64,000 nt of DNA from Emiliania huxleyi CCMP1516 (taxonomy: Eukaryota > Haptophyta > Isochrysidales > Noelaerhabdaceae): the NCBI RefSeq assembly GCF_000372725.1, contig NW_005196094.1, positions 276,658 through 340,657 on the forward strand. The letters run 5' to 3'. Below the pieces are notes generated by a model. That model had not been told where the DNA came from. It saw only the letters and a program-made list of their open reading frames with translations, and ran no database searches. How positions within the stretch are numbered: the stretch's first letter is position 1; the number at the start of each line of letters is the position of its first letter. Positions 35,216 to 48,013 of the stretch are shown here, piece after piece. The position numbers and the translations under genes were made by a program.

Positions 35216-37432
35216 ATGGAGCTTCTCACCTCCTGCTTCCCGTGCTGCTGCCCACCGGAAGCCGCCTCACGCGTCACCTCCGAGCTCAAGCTGATCGAGG
35301 AGCCTGGCGTCCGGCCGCCGTACCACCACCGCCTCGGCTCGACGCTCAGCGTGGACGGCGACGCGGGCGAGACGCCGACCTCGTCGGGCGCCGGCCCGAG
35401 CAGCGGCGGCGGCGACACGCCGCCGCACCTCTACCCTTCCGACACCGCCAAGCTGCTCCCTGGCGAGGGCGCGCCCGCCGGCGCGATCCGCTTCAAGGCG
35501 CCGTTTGGGCTCAAAAAGACCAACTCGTGGCCGCGACGAGGCCACGCCAACGCGCCGGCCCCCGAGGCGGTCGGCGTGACGCCGGCCGCGCGCAGGCAGG
35601 GCACGCGCAGCGAGATCGAGCCGCTCTCCGACACGGACGAGTCGGAGACGCGCGAGCCGCTCGTCGGCGCGGCAAAGCGGCGGCAGGACGACGGCGGGGA
35701 GCCGCTCTCGGCGAGCCCGCCGCTGCCGGGGGCCGCCACCTGCCGCGCCGACTTCGCCCACCCGCTGCACCGCCGCACCCACTCCTCCGACCTCGCCGAC
35801 GGCCTCGACGTCAGCGGCGAGTCGCCCTCCTCGGCGATGGAGGCGATCGCCGGCGCGACCGTCGCCTCGGTCACCGTCGACCTGCGGGAGGGCCTCGGCG
35901 AGGGGGAGGCGGCGGGTCGGGCCGGCGCTCCGTCCGCGCTCCCCCCGTCCGCGCTGCCGGACGGCGTGGTCGACGGCTCCCCCCTCCGGCCCGACCAGCC
36001 GACCGCGCGCCCCTTTCCCGCGCCGCCAGCCTTTGAGCTCCCTCTGGCTCGGCCTGCCGCGCCCGAGGCGCACCCGAGCGAGGCAAGCGCGGCCCATCCC
36101 CAGCCCCCAGCCACGCCGCAGCCTCCAGCGCCGCTGCCGGCGGCGCCGCTGCCCGCCGCCGTCGAGCCGGCCGCCCCGCCGCCGCCCGCCCTGCCGCCCG
36201 CCCTGCCGCCGCCCGGCGACGCTCGCATCGAGGAGGCGGAGCCGCCGCCGCCGCCGCTCGGCTCGCGGCCCCTCACTATTGCTCCGGCCGCGCGGCCCGT
36301 CGAGCCCGTCGCGCCGCTCAGCACGGCTCCGCCTCTCGCGCCAAAGACGCCCTCGGCGGCGGAGCTGATGCGGCCGCGGCCCGAGGGAGCCGCGAGGCGA
36401 GAGCCCTCCCCTCGGCAGCCCTCCCCTCGCCGCTCGCCCCGCTCGTCGAGGAAGCTCGGCCGCTCGACCTCCGCCTCGTCGTCGGAGCTCTCGTTCGGCA
36501 GCGGCAGCAGCGCGGTCCGCCTGCTCCCGGCGCCCCTCAACAAGAACCGCGTCTGCGAGTACGGCTGGCTCACGCCGCTCCTCTCGTCGCTGGTGGCGAG
36601 CCAGGCGGCCGGTGTGACGGACCTCGCTTCCGGCACGCCGGGCGCCACGCTCTTCGTCGTCTGCGGCGGCTGCCCAAACTCGTTCTGCGGCATGCAGGCC
36701 GTCCTCTACACGCACATGCGCAGCTCGCCGCCGGAGCTCGACTTTTGGCGCGCGCGAGAGGGGTGGGGGTGGGGGAGGGGGGAGGGTGAGGAGGGGGCCG
36801 GCGGGTGTGGGGGGAGGGGAGGTCGCTGACGGGCGTGCCGCGCCCGTCCCCTCGCCGCAGGTGGATCAAGCCGAAGAAGGAGGACGGCTCGACCCTCGAG
36901 CGCGCCACGCTCGACCGCCACTCCAAGGGCGAGCGCAAGAACGACCCTGGGGCCGTACTCATTACCTACGAATTCACTGTTAATGAACTGTTAATTCACA
37001 GGCGAGCACAAAAACGACCCGGGCCGCTCGCGCGCGCTGTACGCGCAGTTCGCAGACCTGTTCGCCGTGGGCGGCGGCGCCGAGGCGGCGGCGCGCGCCT
37101 CGCGGGCGGGCGGAGGCAAGCTGCGCTTCGAGGTTGTGGGTGCGTCGGGGCCGGCGCCGCGCGCGCTCATCGTCGACGTCGAGTCGCGCGCGCACTACTA
37201 CATCTACCTCATCTGGCAGGAGGATTGGACCTCCAACCCGTTCGCGCGCTCAAAGTACATCAAGGGCAAGCTAGTCTACCAGCGGGACCCGACCGTGCCA
37301 GAGTACTTCGCGCGGCCGTACGCCTACCGCGACGGCGTCCTGTCCGTGCCGCCGCACGCGGAGCTCGAGGAGGCGGTGGCGGAGCCGATGCCGACCGACG
37401 CCATCCAGAGCCGCTGCCTCGACGACTCGTGA
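35216..37432 (+). CDS. Unrecognised protein with conserved C-terminal region
   Basis: Three exons: 35216 to about 36750 (donor TTTTG|GC), an acceptor at about 36860 to 36928, and 37002-37432. The ATG gives MELLTSCFPCCCPPEAASRV; the Cys cluster could be palmitoylated. A long Pro/Ala/Ser-rich region follows. The C-terminal ~270 residues look globular and conserved in style: CEYGWLTPLLSSLVASQAAG, TLFVVCGGCPNSFCGMQAVL, IKPKKEDGSTLERATLDRHS, ALIVDVESRAHYYIYLIWQE, YFARPYAYRDGVLSVPPHA. I do not recognise the family. Intron 36929-37001 (73 nt, GC-AG) begins with a near copy of the start of the next exon. The gene is head-to-head with the JmjC gene. Confidence 0.55.
36929..37024 (+). repeat. 73-bp tandem duplication spanning an intron
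   Basis: GCGAGCGCAAGAACGACCCT begins the intron at 36929 and GCGAGCACAAAAACGACCCG begins the next exon at 37002, exactly 73 bp apart. Between them is an AT-rich palindromic stretch (GAATTCACTGTTAATGAAC, then TGTTAATTCACAG) that supplies the acceptor. Confidence 0.75.
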
Positions 37433-37439
37433 GGCGGTA

Positions 37440-38950
37440 GATGAGGCGGGGGGCGGGGCGGGGCGTCGGCCGCGGCGGGCGGCAGGCGCATCGCGGCTCG
37501 CTAGCGGGCAGCCGCCTCGGGGCAGCCGCGCGCCGGCTCTCGGGCCGGGGCGGTAAGCCCGTGAATAGTCGCTAGCGAGAGCGTGCGAGTGTGTTGGGCG
37601 CCGGCGTGGTGGCGGTCAGGCGGTGTGGTTCGCGGTCGAGGCTCCCAGGCTCCGCGCACCGCGGTATTCAAACCTCGGCTCCGATATACGGGGCGGTCGG
37701 CGGTCGCACTACTAACGCCTAACGGCGGGTTTTTTCCGCGCTCAACCTATACAACCAGCGCTCAGCGGTCCATACACAGGGACAGGCCATTACACGCGAT
37801 ACCCGGTACGGCTTCCTTTACACAGAGAAGAGATACGGGCCCTTAAGGGCCTAGAGAACACAACAGTCACCCCCCTCTCTCTTCTTTCTCCCAGTAAGCT
37901 AAAAGTACGTACGTACACAGAGATAGCTGTTTATGCATACGGTACCGTTTTGCGCGTTGGCACATTGCACCGTTTTGAGAGAGTGAGAGACGTGCTCACG
38001 AACGATCCAGGCACTTGCTGTGCTCGTTCGAGGCATCATCTGAGCTCGGGTGCAACCGGTACATCAGTCAGAGAACAAACAGGTTTCATGTACTCGCTCG
38101 GTCCTCGGACCTCGGAGTCGAGGGGACAGCGAGGGGACCTCGCCGGAGGCGGAGCGGGAAGCCCGGTGTATCGTATGGTCCGACACATCCAAAGTGGAAG
38201 CACAGGGTGTGTTGGGAGTACCCTCAGGGGTGAGACTGAGCCGGGAGGACCTGGTGGGTGGCCGGCCCGATCGGTACAGCCTTCAGACGGGCCTTGATGC
38301 TGTCTGAAAGGGCCGATATCGAGCGGTAGCATCCGGGGCAGCCTGGTCACGCTTGCCACGACTAGCGCTCGTCTGCTGCACGCCCGGCTCGCGAGGCAGC
38401 CTTCTCCACAGCCCGCACAAACGCCCGTTTAGGCAAGAGGAGAGTCGTCCCCCCCCAAGTCGACCCCCCCCCCCCCTAGAATCGATTTCTGCTAACGATT
38501 TCACCGGAAAACGCTGGTGCAGATGAGTATTATTCGGTGGAAGTCCGTTGTTGCACCGCTGCAAGGGCGTGCGTGGCCGGTGAGGTGAGGCCGCGGACTC
38601 GGCCATCTCCCGCGGGTGAGAGGGCGAGAGGAAGCATGCCCGTCCGAGTCGGGGAGGCAAACACACAACCATCCTCGCGCGTGTGGGCGGCCTTCTCGGC
38701 CCGCTATACTAACCCTAAGTCGGCCCTTCCTCGCGGTCGGCTGCGGAGGCCCCTTAGCCCTAGCCGGAGCTAAGGGAGCCGGCTTTTTCGGCGCTAACCC
38801 TAGGAGAAACCGCTCCGGAAGAGGGTTGCTGGCACCATCGGGCGGCGCCATGCGGATGGCGGGAGTCGGGTCTGCCATCGGCGGGCCGTGAGAGCGCTGA
38901 CAGGCACGGGGGAGTTTTTTGCTCACTTTCGGCGTGGCGCCGACTAAGGG
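37440..38950. other. Intergenic, no supported gene
   Basis: Short frames only. It contains a TACGTACGTAC run near 37907, poly-C runs near 38450-38478, and a GCCGGAGCTAAGGGAGCCGGC hairpin-like stretch near 38762. No RNA gene is recognised. Confidence 0.5.
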
Positions 38951-38959
38951 AAGCAGTCT

Positions 38960-40256
38960 ATGCTAAACTTTGCGATCTTCGGCCTCGTTTTGACCGTCGC
39001 CTTCGCAAGAAACGGCACCCGCGAGATCATAGCCAACGTCGAAACAGTGTACGAGAAGCCTGCGTCTCCGGCTCGTGGCATCGTCGTCCTGGCCCACGGC
39101 TGCCAGCATTCGGCGACAGATTTCTGGCCGCACAGCACCGCGTGCGCCGAGTGCATTGGCCTTCCAGAGGTTCCCAGAGACTGCTGTGCGTGTATGAGTG
39201 TGCCTTTTGCTGAGACCTGGATCGCCGGTCGGTGTAGGAGGTGCGCATCGCTCGCGCCATCGTCGCTGCAGGCTGGGTGGCCGTCGCATTCTCGTCAGCC
39301 GACCGCGAGATGAGCCGCTGCTGGGAGTTCGAGGTGGACGGGCCGCGTGTGCTGCGCGCCCTCTCCAAGTTCCGCCACCGCCACGGACTCGACGAGCTGC
39401 CCGCCGCCGCTCTGGGCGCCTCGTCTGGAGGCGACAGAGTGCTGCGCCGCTGCCGCCGCTCTGCTTCGAGTGGCGGCAGCTTGGCTAAGCCCCTCAGAAG
39501 GGTCCCCACCCGCGGCCCCCACCCGCGCGGCAGGCGCCTTTGTGCTGATGCTTGCGCGCGAGCTCCCTCTGCGGGCCGTGGTGTCGCAGATCATGGCCCT
39601 CCCGCCCGCGATGCTGCAGGGCTACAACGGCACGCCCTTCCCGCCCACTCTCTTCCTCCACATGCCTCGCGACGGGCGCACCGCCGCCCTCGTCAGCAAG
39701 TGCGTTGGCAGGCTCTCCCAGCAGGGCCGGCCCGTCGCGGAAATCGGCGCGGCGCCGCAACCCGCAGCCGCCCCCCACGCGCCTTCCCCACGCCCCGCCC
39801 TCCCCTCCCCCTTCCGCAGGCGCTCCGCCTCTCGCCGTGACGGACGCCTTCTTCACTCGCATACCCGGCGTCGGCGGCCCGCTCTCCGCCCGCATCGCCG
39901 CCGCGCTGTCGCCGCACCTCAATGGCCGCCCTTGCCGCTGCCGCGGCGTGCCACGCACCGCGCACATCTCACCCTGCGGCGTCTCTGCAGGCGAGAGGAG
40001 ACTCAAGCAGGACCCGCGCCGGAGCAAGTGGCGCGAGACGCTCTGCGCCGACGAGGGCCTCTGCGCTCTGCTGCCCGGCCGGCGGCCAGGCGAGCCAGAT
40101 GCGCTCGTGCACGACGTCTCTCCGGTGGCGGAGGTGCTCAACGTGGCGTGGGCGCAGCACGAGATCGTGGCGGACTACATGCCGCAGACGATGGAGTGGA
40201 TCGAGAGCGAAGGTACGACTGGACTGGCGGGGGCGAGGCAGCGCGCAGAGCTTTGA
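38960..40256 (+). CDS. Secreted alpha/beta-hydrolase-fold protein
   Basis: About five exons. ATG 38960 opens a short signal peptide (MLNFAIFGLVLTVAFARNG). Exon 1 holds GIVVLAHGCQHSATDFWP, the HG oxyanion-hole region of an alpha/beta hydrolase, and ends at GLPE (GT donor). Exon 2 (from about 39239) gives EVRIARAIVAAGWVAVAFSS and ends at the nucleophile elbow LGASSGG. Splicing at a GC donor gives GASSGG-AFVLMLARELPLRA. Exon 3 continues to VAEI (GC donor). Exon 4 is AVTDAFFTRIPGVGGPLSAR, and the last exon contains VSPVAEVLNVAWAQHEIVAD with the Asp/His region. A secreted esterase- or peptidase-like enzyme is likely; the substrate is unknown. The final residues before the stop at 40256 are uncertain. 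Confidence 0.65.
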
Positions 40257-40473
40257 CGGCATGGATGGCAAGGGTGCGTCTGGCGAGGCGAGGGGCGGTG
40301 TGCGATTCGACTGGAAGCCTCCGTGTCTCCAAAAGCCGTGCCCCGCGCACCTTCGTTCTATGTGTGTTAGGTCTGTGAAGCGTGAGCTGTGACGGTGTCG
40401 TGAATTACTACACTACCCCCCAATTGGTATCATTTAACCCGAAACTGTGCGGCGGGCACCCATCGGCATCGCC

Positions 40474-42234
40474 ATGCAGGCCGCTTTCGGCCGCCGTTGC
40501 CTGCAGCTCGTTGCGCTCAATCGCTCTGACGTAGGCGGGCTGCCATGGAGCACCGCAGCCGCCTTCTCCCTCCTCGCTGCCTACTTTCTCCTTGTCCCCC
40601 TCTCCGACACCCTCGCGCTGCAGGCCGGCCTCGAGCTGACTCCAGCCATCACAGCTGTGACCCTCTGCATCATCGCGGCGGTCACGCCCATGTACAGCGC
40701 TTTCGTCGCTGCGTCCCCTGTTCAGTCGGTGCTGCCGCGCTTCTACATCCTCGTTGCGGCGCTGCTACTCCTCTTTGGTGCCCTCCTCTCGCTCTACCCA
40801 CGCAACACAGTGCTCGGCTTCAGCTTCGTCGTGTTCGTCCAAACCTGCTCGCTCTTCCTCACCACCACCTTCTGGGCGCGCATGGCAACGCTTCACTCCA
40901 AGCCTCAGTCCGTCCGTGTGTTTGGCCTCATCGCCGCCGCGGCATCGCTCGGCCAGCTGGGCTCGTCGTTGGCGGCTCCCGCTCTCTATGCGCTCATGGG
41001 CCGCTCCATCATCTTCGGGTCGGCCCTCTTGCTGTGCGCGTGCATTGTCTTTGTACGCTGGCGGAGCGGCAGTGCTGATGCAGACGCCGCAGCTGCGGAC
41101 GCGTCCACCTCTGCCCGCGAAGACAGCGTCCGCCTCGAGGACAGCGCCCAACAAGGCGCAGGAGCCGCTGGAACCGGCACCACCACCGCCACCGCCACCG
41201 CCAGTGACACGACACGTGGCTGCTGCTCGAGCTTGACGGCCGCGCGGGTGCTAATCTCCACGCCGCTCCTGCGCGGCCTCACCGCCCACTCGCTTCTCAT
41301 CACCTTCCTTGCCGCGGGCATCTGGTACGAGCGGGCAGCGGCCGTGGCTGTGGCCTTTGCCAGCGACGCGACGCGCTTCGACTTCTTCTCAACGCTGAAT
41401 GCCGTGACCAGTGTCACGACGCTCGTCCTGCAAACGTGCCTCTTCTCTCGGTCGCTGCGCTTCCTCGGCGCCAGAGGGACCCTCCTTGCCGAGCCGCTTG
41501 TGGTGTCAGCGGGCCTCGCCGCGAGCATCATACGTCCTGGCCTGCTCTCGATCGCGCTCCTCGACGGCGGCAGGAAGGTCGTGCACTACGCAATCGTTAA
41601 GCCGACCAAAGAGAGCCTGTACACCGGCATGTCTCGCGACGCGCAGCTGCTCGCGAAGCCGCTGCTCGACACGTTCGTCTACCGACTCGGGTCGCTTCTT
41701 GGGGCAGCCTACTTCGCTGCCGCACTCGCTGGGGGCATGGGAGAGGACACGCGGCGGTACATCCTTCTGGCCGTGAGTGCGGTGTGGGGCTGCAACTCAT
41801 GGTGGATAGGTAGCCTCGCCGACAAGGCGAACGAGTCGAGTGCGGCTGACCCGACCAAGAGCGGCGCTGCCGGTGGTGAGATGTCGCTCGAGCTCCGGCG
41901 CAAGTCCCTGCGGAGCGAGAGGGCAGCGCGCCGCTACGACGGGCTCGAAGATCCAGAGGGTGAGGTGGACCTGGCCGCGGAGGAGCCACCCGCCGCAAAG
42001 AAGCGTGCTCTCGGCTCCCGCGAGGCCACGGCGCTTGTGTGTGGCCTCATCAGCCTCCTCCTCGCCGTGGCACTGTTAAAGTCCGCACGTGCGCCAACGC
42101 CCTCACAAATGGTGCAGAATGGCACGAGCTACACCGGAATATGGTTGACGCCCCAACCTGCCGAACCACCACCACCGCCGGCGATCTTCCCCTCGTCGTT
42201 ATTGCCGCCCCCACTACCACCAGGGAGGTGCTGA
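40474..42234 (+). CDS. ATP/ADP antiporter (AAA/TLC)-family-like membrane transporter
   Basis: Single exon of 586 codons starting at ATG 40474. About twelve hydrophobic helices are visible, such as AAFSLLAAYFLLVPLSDTLA, FYILVAALLLLFGALLSL and ALLLCACIVFVRW. Family-like motifs are FWARMATLHSKPQSVRVFGL with GLIAAAASLGQLGSSLAAPA after the fourth or fifth helix, and VKPTKESLYTGMSRDAQLLA with KPLLDTFVYRLGSLLGAAYF, which match the bacterial/plastid nucleotide transporter pattern (PxRExLF ... KxxID ... YR). It could exchange nucleotides across a plastid or other membrane; algal homologues are diverse. The last ~40 residues are Pro-rich and lie antisense to the end of a truncated MFSD5-like gene, so the native C-terminus may have been replaced. 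Confidence 0.65.
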   Translation: MQAAFGRRCLQLVALNRSDVGGLPWSTAAAFSLLAAYFLLVPLSDTLALQAGLELTPAITAVTLCIIAAVTPMYSAFVAASPVQSVLPRFYILVAALLLLFGALLSLYPRNTVLGFSFVVFVQTCSLFLTTTFWARMATLHSKPQSVRVFGLIAAAASLGQLGSSLAAPALYALMGRSIIFGSALLLCACIVFVRWRSGSADADAAAADASTSAREDSVRLEDSAQQGAGAAGTGTTTATATASDTTRGCCSSLTAARVLISTPLLRGLTAHSLLITFLAAGIWYERAAAVAVAFASDATRFDFFSTLNAVTSVTTLVLQTCLFSRSLRFLGARGTLLAEPLVVSAGLAASIIRPGLLSIALLDGGRKVVHYAIVKPTKESLYTGMSRDAQLLAKPLLDTFVYRLGSLLGAAYFAAALAGGMGEDTRRYILLAVSAVWGCNSWWIGSLADKANESSAADPTKSGAAGGEMSLELRRKSLRSERAARRYDGLEDPEGEVDLAAEEPPAAKKRALGSREATALVCGLISLLLAVALLKSARAPTPSQMVQNGTSYTGIWLTPQPAEPPPPPAIFPSSLLPPPLPPGRC

Positions 42235-42721
42235 TGCCGCCGGTCAGGCGGCCGAGGAGCAAAACCCGAAAGTAGCCCGTGCTCGGTGAGGCGGCTGCCC
42301 CCCCGTGCTTTGTGAGGCAGGACAGGATGTAGAGGGCTGCGTATCCCAGACAGCCTGCCCGCCGACCTGCCCGATCACAGAGCGAGCCTACGAGGGTCCC
42401 GAAGAGCATGGAGGAGGCGTAGCCGGCGATGAAGAGGTGTCCTATTTCTGCAATGGACCACCCGTAGTAGTCGTACAGCCTGTACACGTAAGGGCCCTAA
42501 ACGCGACAGGGCCGGGCTGTTTTGGCTTGCTGCGGTTGTGGACAGCGCTCAGGGACCGGCTTTGCCTGAAGCCAGTCGCCGGCGATCATGAGGGCGTAGA
42601 CGGTGAGATAATTCCGCTGGAACGCGGCGAATTTGGCGTCTGGCATGGCCGGGGGGCTGTGTGGCCCCGGCATGGCTGTGTGCGGGTGCGCATTGGCGCC
42701 GCGATGTTTTGCCGGTTCCAC
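42221..42721 (-). pseudogene. Truncated MFSD5/MOT2-like molybdate-anion transporter (5' part)
   Basis: Two in-frame exons, 42721-42566 and 42496-42221, joined across a 69-nt GC-AG intron (42565-42497). They encode FAAFQRNYLTVYALMIAGDW-LQ|GPYVYRLYDYYGWSIAEIGH, then LFIAGYASSMLFGTLVGSLC, YAALYILSCLTKH and LLLGRLTGGISTSL. This matches the first helices of MFSD5/MOT2 molybdate-anion transporters closely, including the DWLQGPYVY signature. A GT donor follows at 42220, but no later exon exists: the DNA beyond is the 3' end of the opposite-strand transporter gene. It is therefore a 5' fragment, left by deletion or rearrangement. Confidence 0.65.
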
Positions 42722-43030
42722 AGTGAGTCATGAGTACCACCTTCGTACACAATCATAATGAAATAGCCAATCAACGTCCCCATTCCATGAGCCATTCCGT
42801 CCCGTTGCTCACCAGGTAGGTCCTCACAACTGCCGCCGGCGCCGCGCCGGTCGCAGCCTCACTCGGCCCAGCTCCTGGCGCTGGCGCCTGCCCTCCGATT
42901 CGCGCGCTGTTGGACATGAATGCGGGAGACGAGATGAGGGCAGTGTCGCGCCGTTCCTGCGACGGTAGGGTCGCGGGAGAGGTGTGGCTTGAGCTATCAC
43001 GCAGGCAGGCACACGGGGGCAGGAAGGATA

Positions 43031-44262
43031 TCAGGTAGCGAGTTGGGGCAGGGAAGAGATCACCTCGCGATGGTACTGTCCCGGGCCGGGCGACGGCTCG
43101 GCCACGCGGGGCACTCGAGTCGCTCCAGGCAGTGGGACGCCGAAGCGATCAATCATCGAAGGGCGGATGTGGACCGCCGGAAGCGCCCGCTGCAGCGCGG
43201 GTGGGTCGGTCTGGTATTGGCCAGGGCCAGGGAGCCCCGACTGGGGGCGTGGCAAGATGCCCAGCTGCTGCTCGCGCGTGGCACGCGACGATGGAGCTTC
43301 CGTCGAGAGTGGAACTCTGGATCGGAAACTGACCGACGCGAGGTGTCCTCCTTCTGGCAGCCGACGCGGCTCGTACTGACCGGGCGCCGGAGTGGACTGC
43401 CTCGAGGTGGGCTGTGGTGGCGCAGCGCGGCGTTGCGCAAACCCCATTTGTTGGCGCGCCTCCGCCTTGGCGACGGCTGCCACGCGCGCCTCTGCTTTCA
43501 ATCGCTCGTGCATTCGGATGGCAGACTGCCGTGCCTCGAGCGCATCGGGCGCCTGACGGCGGGCAGGAGAGCTGAACGAAGCGCGGGTATTGGGGCGCAG
43601 CCATAGGAACTGAGGTTGGCTTTGCGCGCCGAGTATGCGCCAGGACCTGGCTCCGGCTCATCCACAACCTCCACAGGCCGCTGTGACGGTGGCCTGAAGG
43701 ACGATGTACCACCGCCGGCGGCGTAGCGCGAGCGCAGCTCGCGTGAGAAGGACCGCGGGTCCTCATAGGCACCTACGGCGGGGTGGGGTCTTGGAGAGGG
43801 TGGCTGGTGCGCATTGGAGGGTTGCTCTCTCCGAACCCGGAGCGGGCGTGTAGTTGCGCGGCACCAAGCTCTTGCGTTGCGTCTTGGACACAAAGCCGAC
43901 ACCGAGGCCTGAGGAAGAAGCTCAGTGGCCCTCATCGCTGGTGCTGCACGTTGACGGGTTGGGGTGCTGGACTGGGACGGACAACCTTTCTTCGAGTAGA
44001 CGCGATCATCGCGGACAGCCGCGCGCGCGGATTCGTACGACCCTGGTCCGGGCAGGTCGTTTTCAACCTCGGTGAAGCGGTGTGCGCAAGAGCCAAAGCC
44101 CTTGCGCGCCCCCGTGTTTGGGCATAGCGTCGTCTCAAACTTGCTCGGAATCGATGCGGCAGCCGTCGGCGCACCAGTCCGCTGCCCCGTGAGCGGCCCG
44201 GAGCGCAGCTTCCCCCTCTTCTCCCTGCCGACCTGCCGAAACGAAGGCCGATCGGGTCTCAT
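43031..44262 (-). CDS. STPGR-repeat (flagellar/sperm-tail type) protein
   Basis: At least four exons or frame segments. ATG 44262 starts MRPDRPSFRQVGREKRGK. STPGR-like units follow: NDLPGPGSYESARAAV, then in another frame VPRNYTPAPGS (near 43830), VGAYEDPRSFSREL, EPEPGPGAYSARKANLSSYG, and in the last exon (from about 43513) TPAPGQYEPRRLPEGG, SGLPGPGQYQTDPPAL and PSPGPGQYHREVISSLPQLA. Repeated PGPGxY units are the hallmark of microtubule-associated axonemal proteins (STPG/ODF3/CIMAP type), fitting a flagellated alga. Splice points between the middle segments are not resolved, so frameshift decay cannot be fully excluded. Confidence 0.6.
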
Positions 44263-44569
44263 TGCAGCGCGACTCGTGCCTGGCGAGGCCGGCCGCCGGG
44301 CGTAACAGCTCGTCGCTCCGTTTTCTTATTCAGCTTTTATAGAGTTCCGAGAGAGTTTTCAGTGTGTGCACTTACGATCGATTAAGCTAAAGACACTCAC
44401 AAGAGCAAAGACACACAGCCTGCCACACAAACAAACCCGAGTGAGCGCACGGCACTACGCTCTACCCACGAGGGATACCCATCACTGAGCCGACGATGCT
44501 ACGGGTAGCCCCAGGGTGGTGCCCACCCCCATACCCTCTGGCACTTGCCTGCGCCCTGGCCGCGCATGC

Positions 44570-44720
44570 CGCGCACGCGCGCGCACGCGCGCGCACGCCC
44601 GCGCACGCCCGCGCACGCCCGCGCACGCCGCGCACGCCCGCGCACGCCCGCGCACGCGCGCGCACGTGTGCGCACGTGTGCGCACGTGTGCGCACGTGCG
44701 CGCACGCGGCACTACGCCGC
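44570..44720. repeat. CGCGCACGC alternating purine-pyrimidine repeats
   Basis: Tandem GCGCACGC/GCACGCCC units change to GTGCGCAC units and then CACTACGCCG repeats. A similar block lies at 51890-51990 near the other end of the candidate transposon, again followed by GTGTGGC. The alternation favours Z-DNA. Confidence 0.8.
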
Positions 44721-44822
44721 ACTACGCCGCACTACGCCGCACAGTGTGGCGCTGTGTGGCACTTCCGGCAGGTTGCTGTGAGAGAAGCATGTGTTACCCC
44801 CTACACAGCCTTTTACACACAT

Positions 44823-46643
<1,821 letters not shown>

Positions 46644-46649
46644 CAAGAG

Positions 46650-47990
46650 ACCAGGTGATGGAGCCTCCTCACTGAGCTTCTGCTGCAGCTCCTATGGCCA
46701 GACAATGAAGCAGTTAGCGGTGGATCATGTGCCGTTTATGGACATGGCTACTATGGACATGGCTACTAGCAGGCACCCTGGCAAAGTTGACAGCATGCCT
46801 CAGCACTTCTGTCCCTGGATGTGGGGATGGCTGTGCTTGGTAGTGCTCCAAGTTGAACTGTAGAAAAGGAAGCACCCCCTGTTCCTTAGTTAAACTTTAT
46901 AGGAGTGCCGACGCGGCGCGCGAATAAATAGGAAACTGGGAACGGCGCGAGAGACAAACCTAGGAACGCGTAAGGTCAAAATACTACTGAGTAAACAAAA
47001 GCGTGCTTGTCGGAGGGGGGGTCGTGAAGGGTGAGGGCAGTCGAAGTTAATTACCTTAGTTAGTAAGGAAGGTGAAGAACAGTCAAGCTCATCTCTCTCT
47101 CTCTCTCTCTCAAAGCCCCCCCCCCCCTTGTCACCCCCCCCAGTCAGAAGAAAGTGAAAGATTTTTTACAAAACTCCCTCGCACAACCCTGGGCACGGGA
47201 CTGTGGCGCACACACTGGCACTAACACAGGAAGAATTTCGAACACTGGCAAACTAGGGATGGGAAGAGGACAGAGTCCCCACCTTGCTCCTTGCGGAACA
47301 AGCAAGCAAGCAAGGGTCTTGGGAGGATGCCATTCGGGGGGAAGGGGTGCGGGGCACACAGCGCGACACGGAGAGGGGGTGGGCAGGATCACCCACACAG
47401 GATCACCGAGCGCTGCAAATTCTTTTGGAGAGAGGCTTGTATCTTAAGAATTCTTTTGGATCCGTTCTTTACGCGAAAATTCTTTGGGGGGCCTTGAGAG
47501 GTGACCTGGCTGGCCGGTCCGCCGCTCTCCACGCGCTGCTTGTGCGCAGCGTGCGCCGTTCTGCACTCGGGCACACCACCGCTCCACTCTCCGCTCTCCT
47601 CCAGCCGCACAGAGCCCAACCAGACCCGACGGTCGGCGTTGAGCGTCGTTGAGCAGTGCCACGAGAGGCAGCAGCGTCTCGCCCGTGTGCCACAGCCGCG
47701 TGTGAGTTGCGATGGGAGCCAGCTAGCCTCCCGACCGGCCTCCCGCGCACACTCGCACTTGGCAGCCTCGAGCCTCACCGCGCCCGCTGCACACTGCCTC
47801 AGGCACCTTGGCTCCCGCCACCACGCCGCCGCTCCAGTGCTCCTGCCACTGCCGCAGCCCTCCGCGTCGCGTTTCCGCCACCCTTTGACCGAGGCCGTGC
47901 GCTAGGCAGGCGTGCAGCTACAGGTGCGCGGCGGCGCGCGGCGCACCACCGCCGCGCTCTCACTCCTCATCCCGGCCAGCTCTCCCCTCT
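46650..47990. other. No supported gene
   Basis: Contains TATGGACATGGCTAC duplicated near 46737-46766, a CT-dinucleotide run near 47092-47110, poly-C runs at 47116-47141 and scattered AAGAATTCTTTTGG near 47448. No domain-like frame is seen. Confidence 0.5.
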
Positions 47991-48013
47991 TTCCGTCCCG
48001 CTGCTCCCCCGTC

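Noticed and set aside
35267..36715. 482- and 420-codon minus-strand frames
   Set aside because: Antisense of the low-complexity region of the plus-strand gene; the plus strand alone leads into conserved-looking exons at 36860 and 37002.
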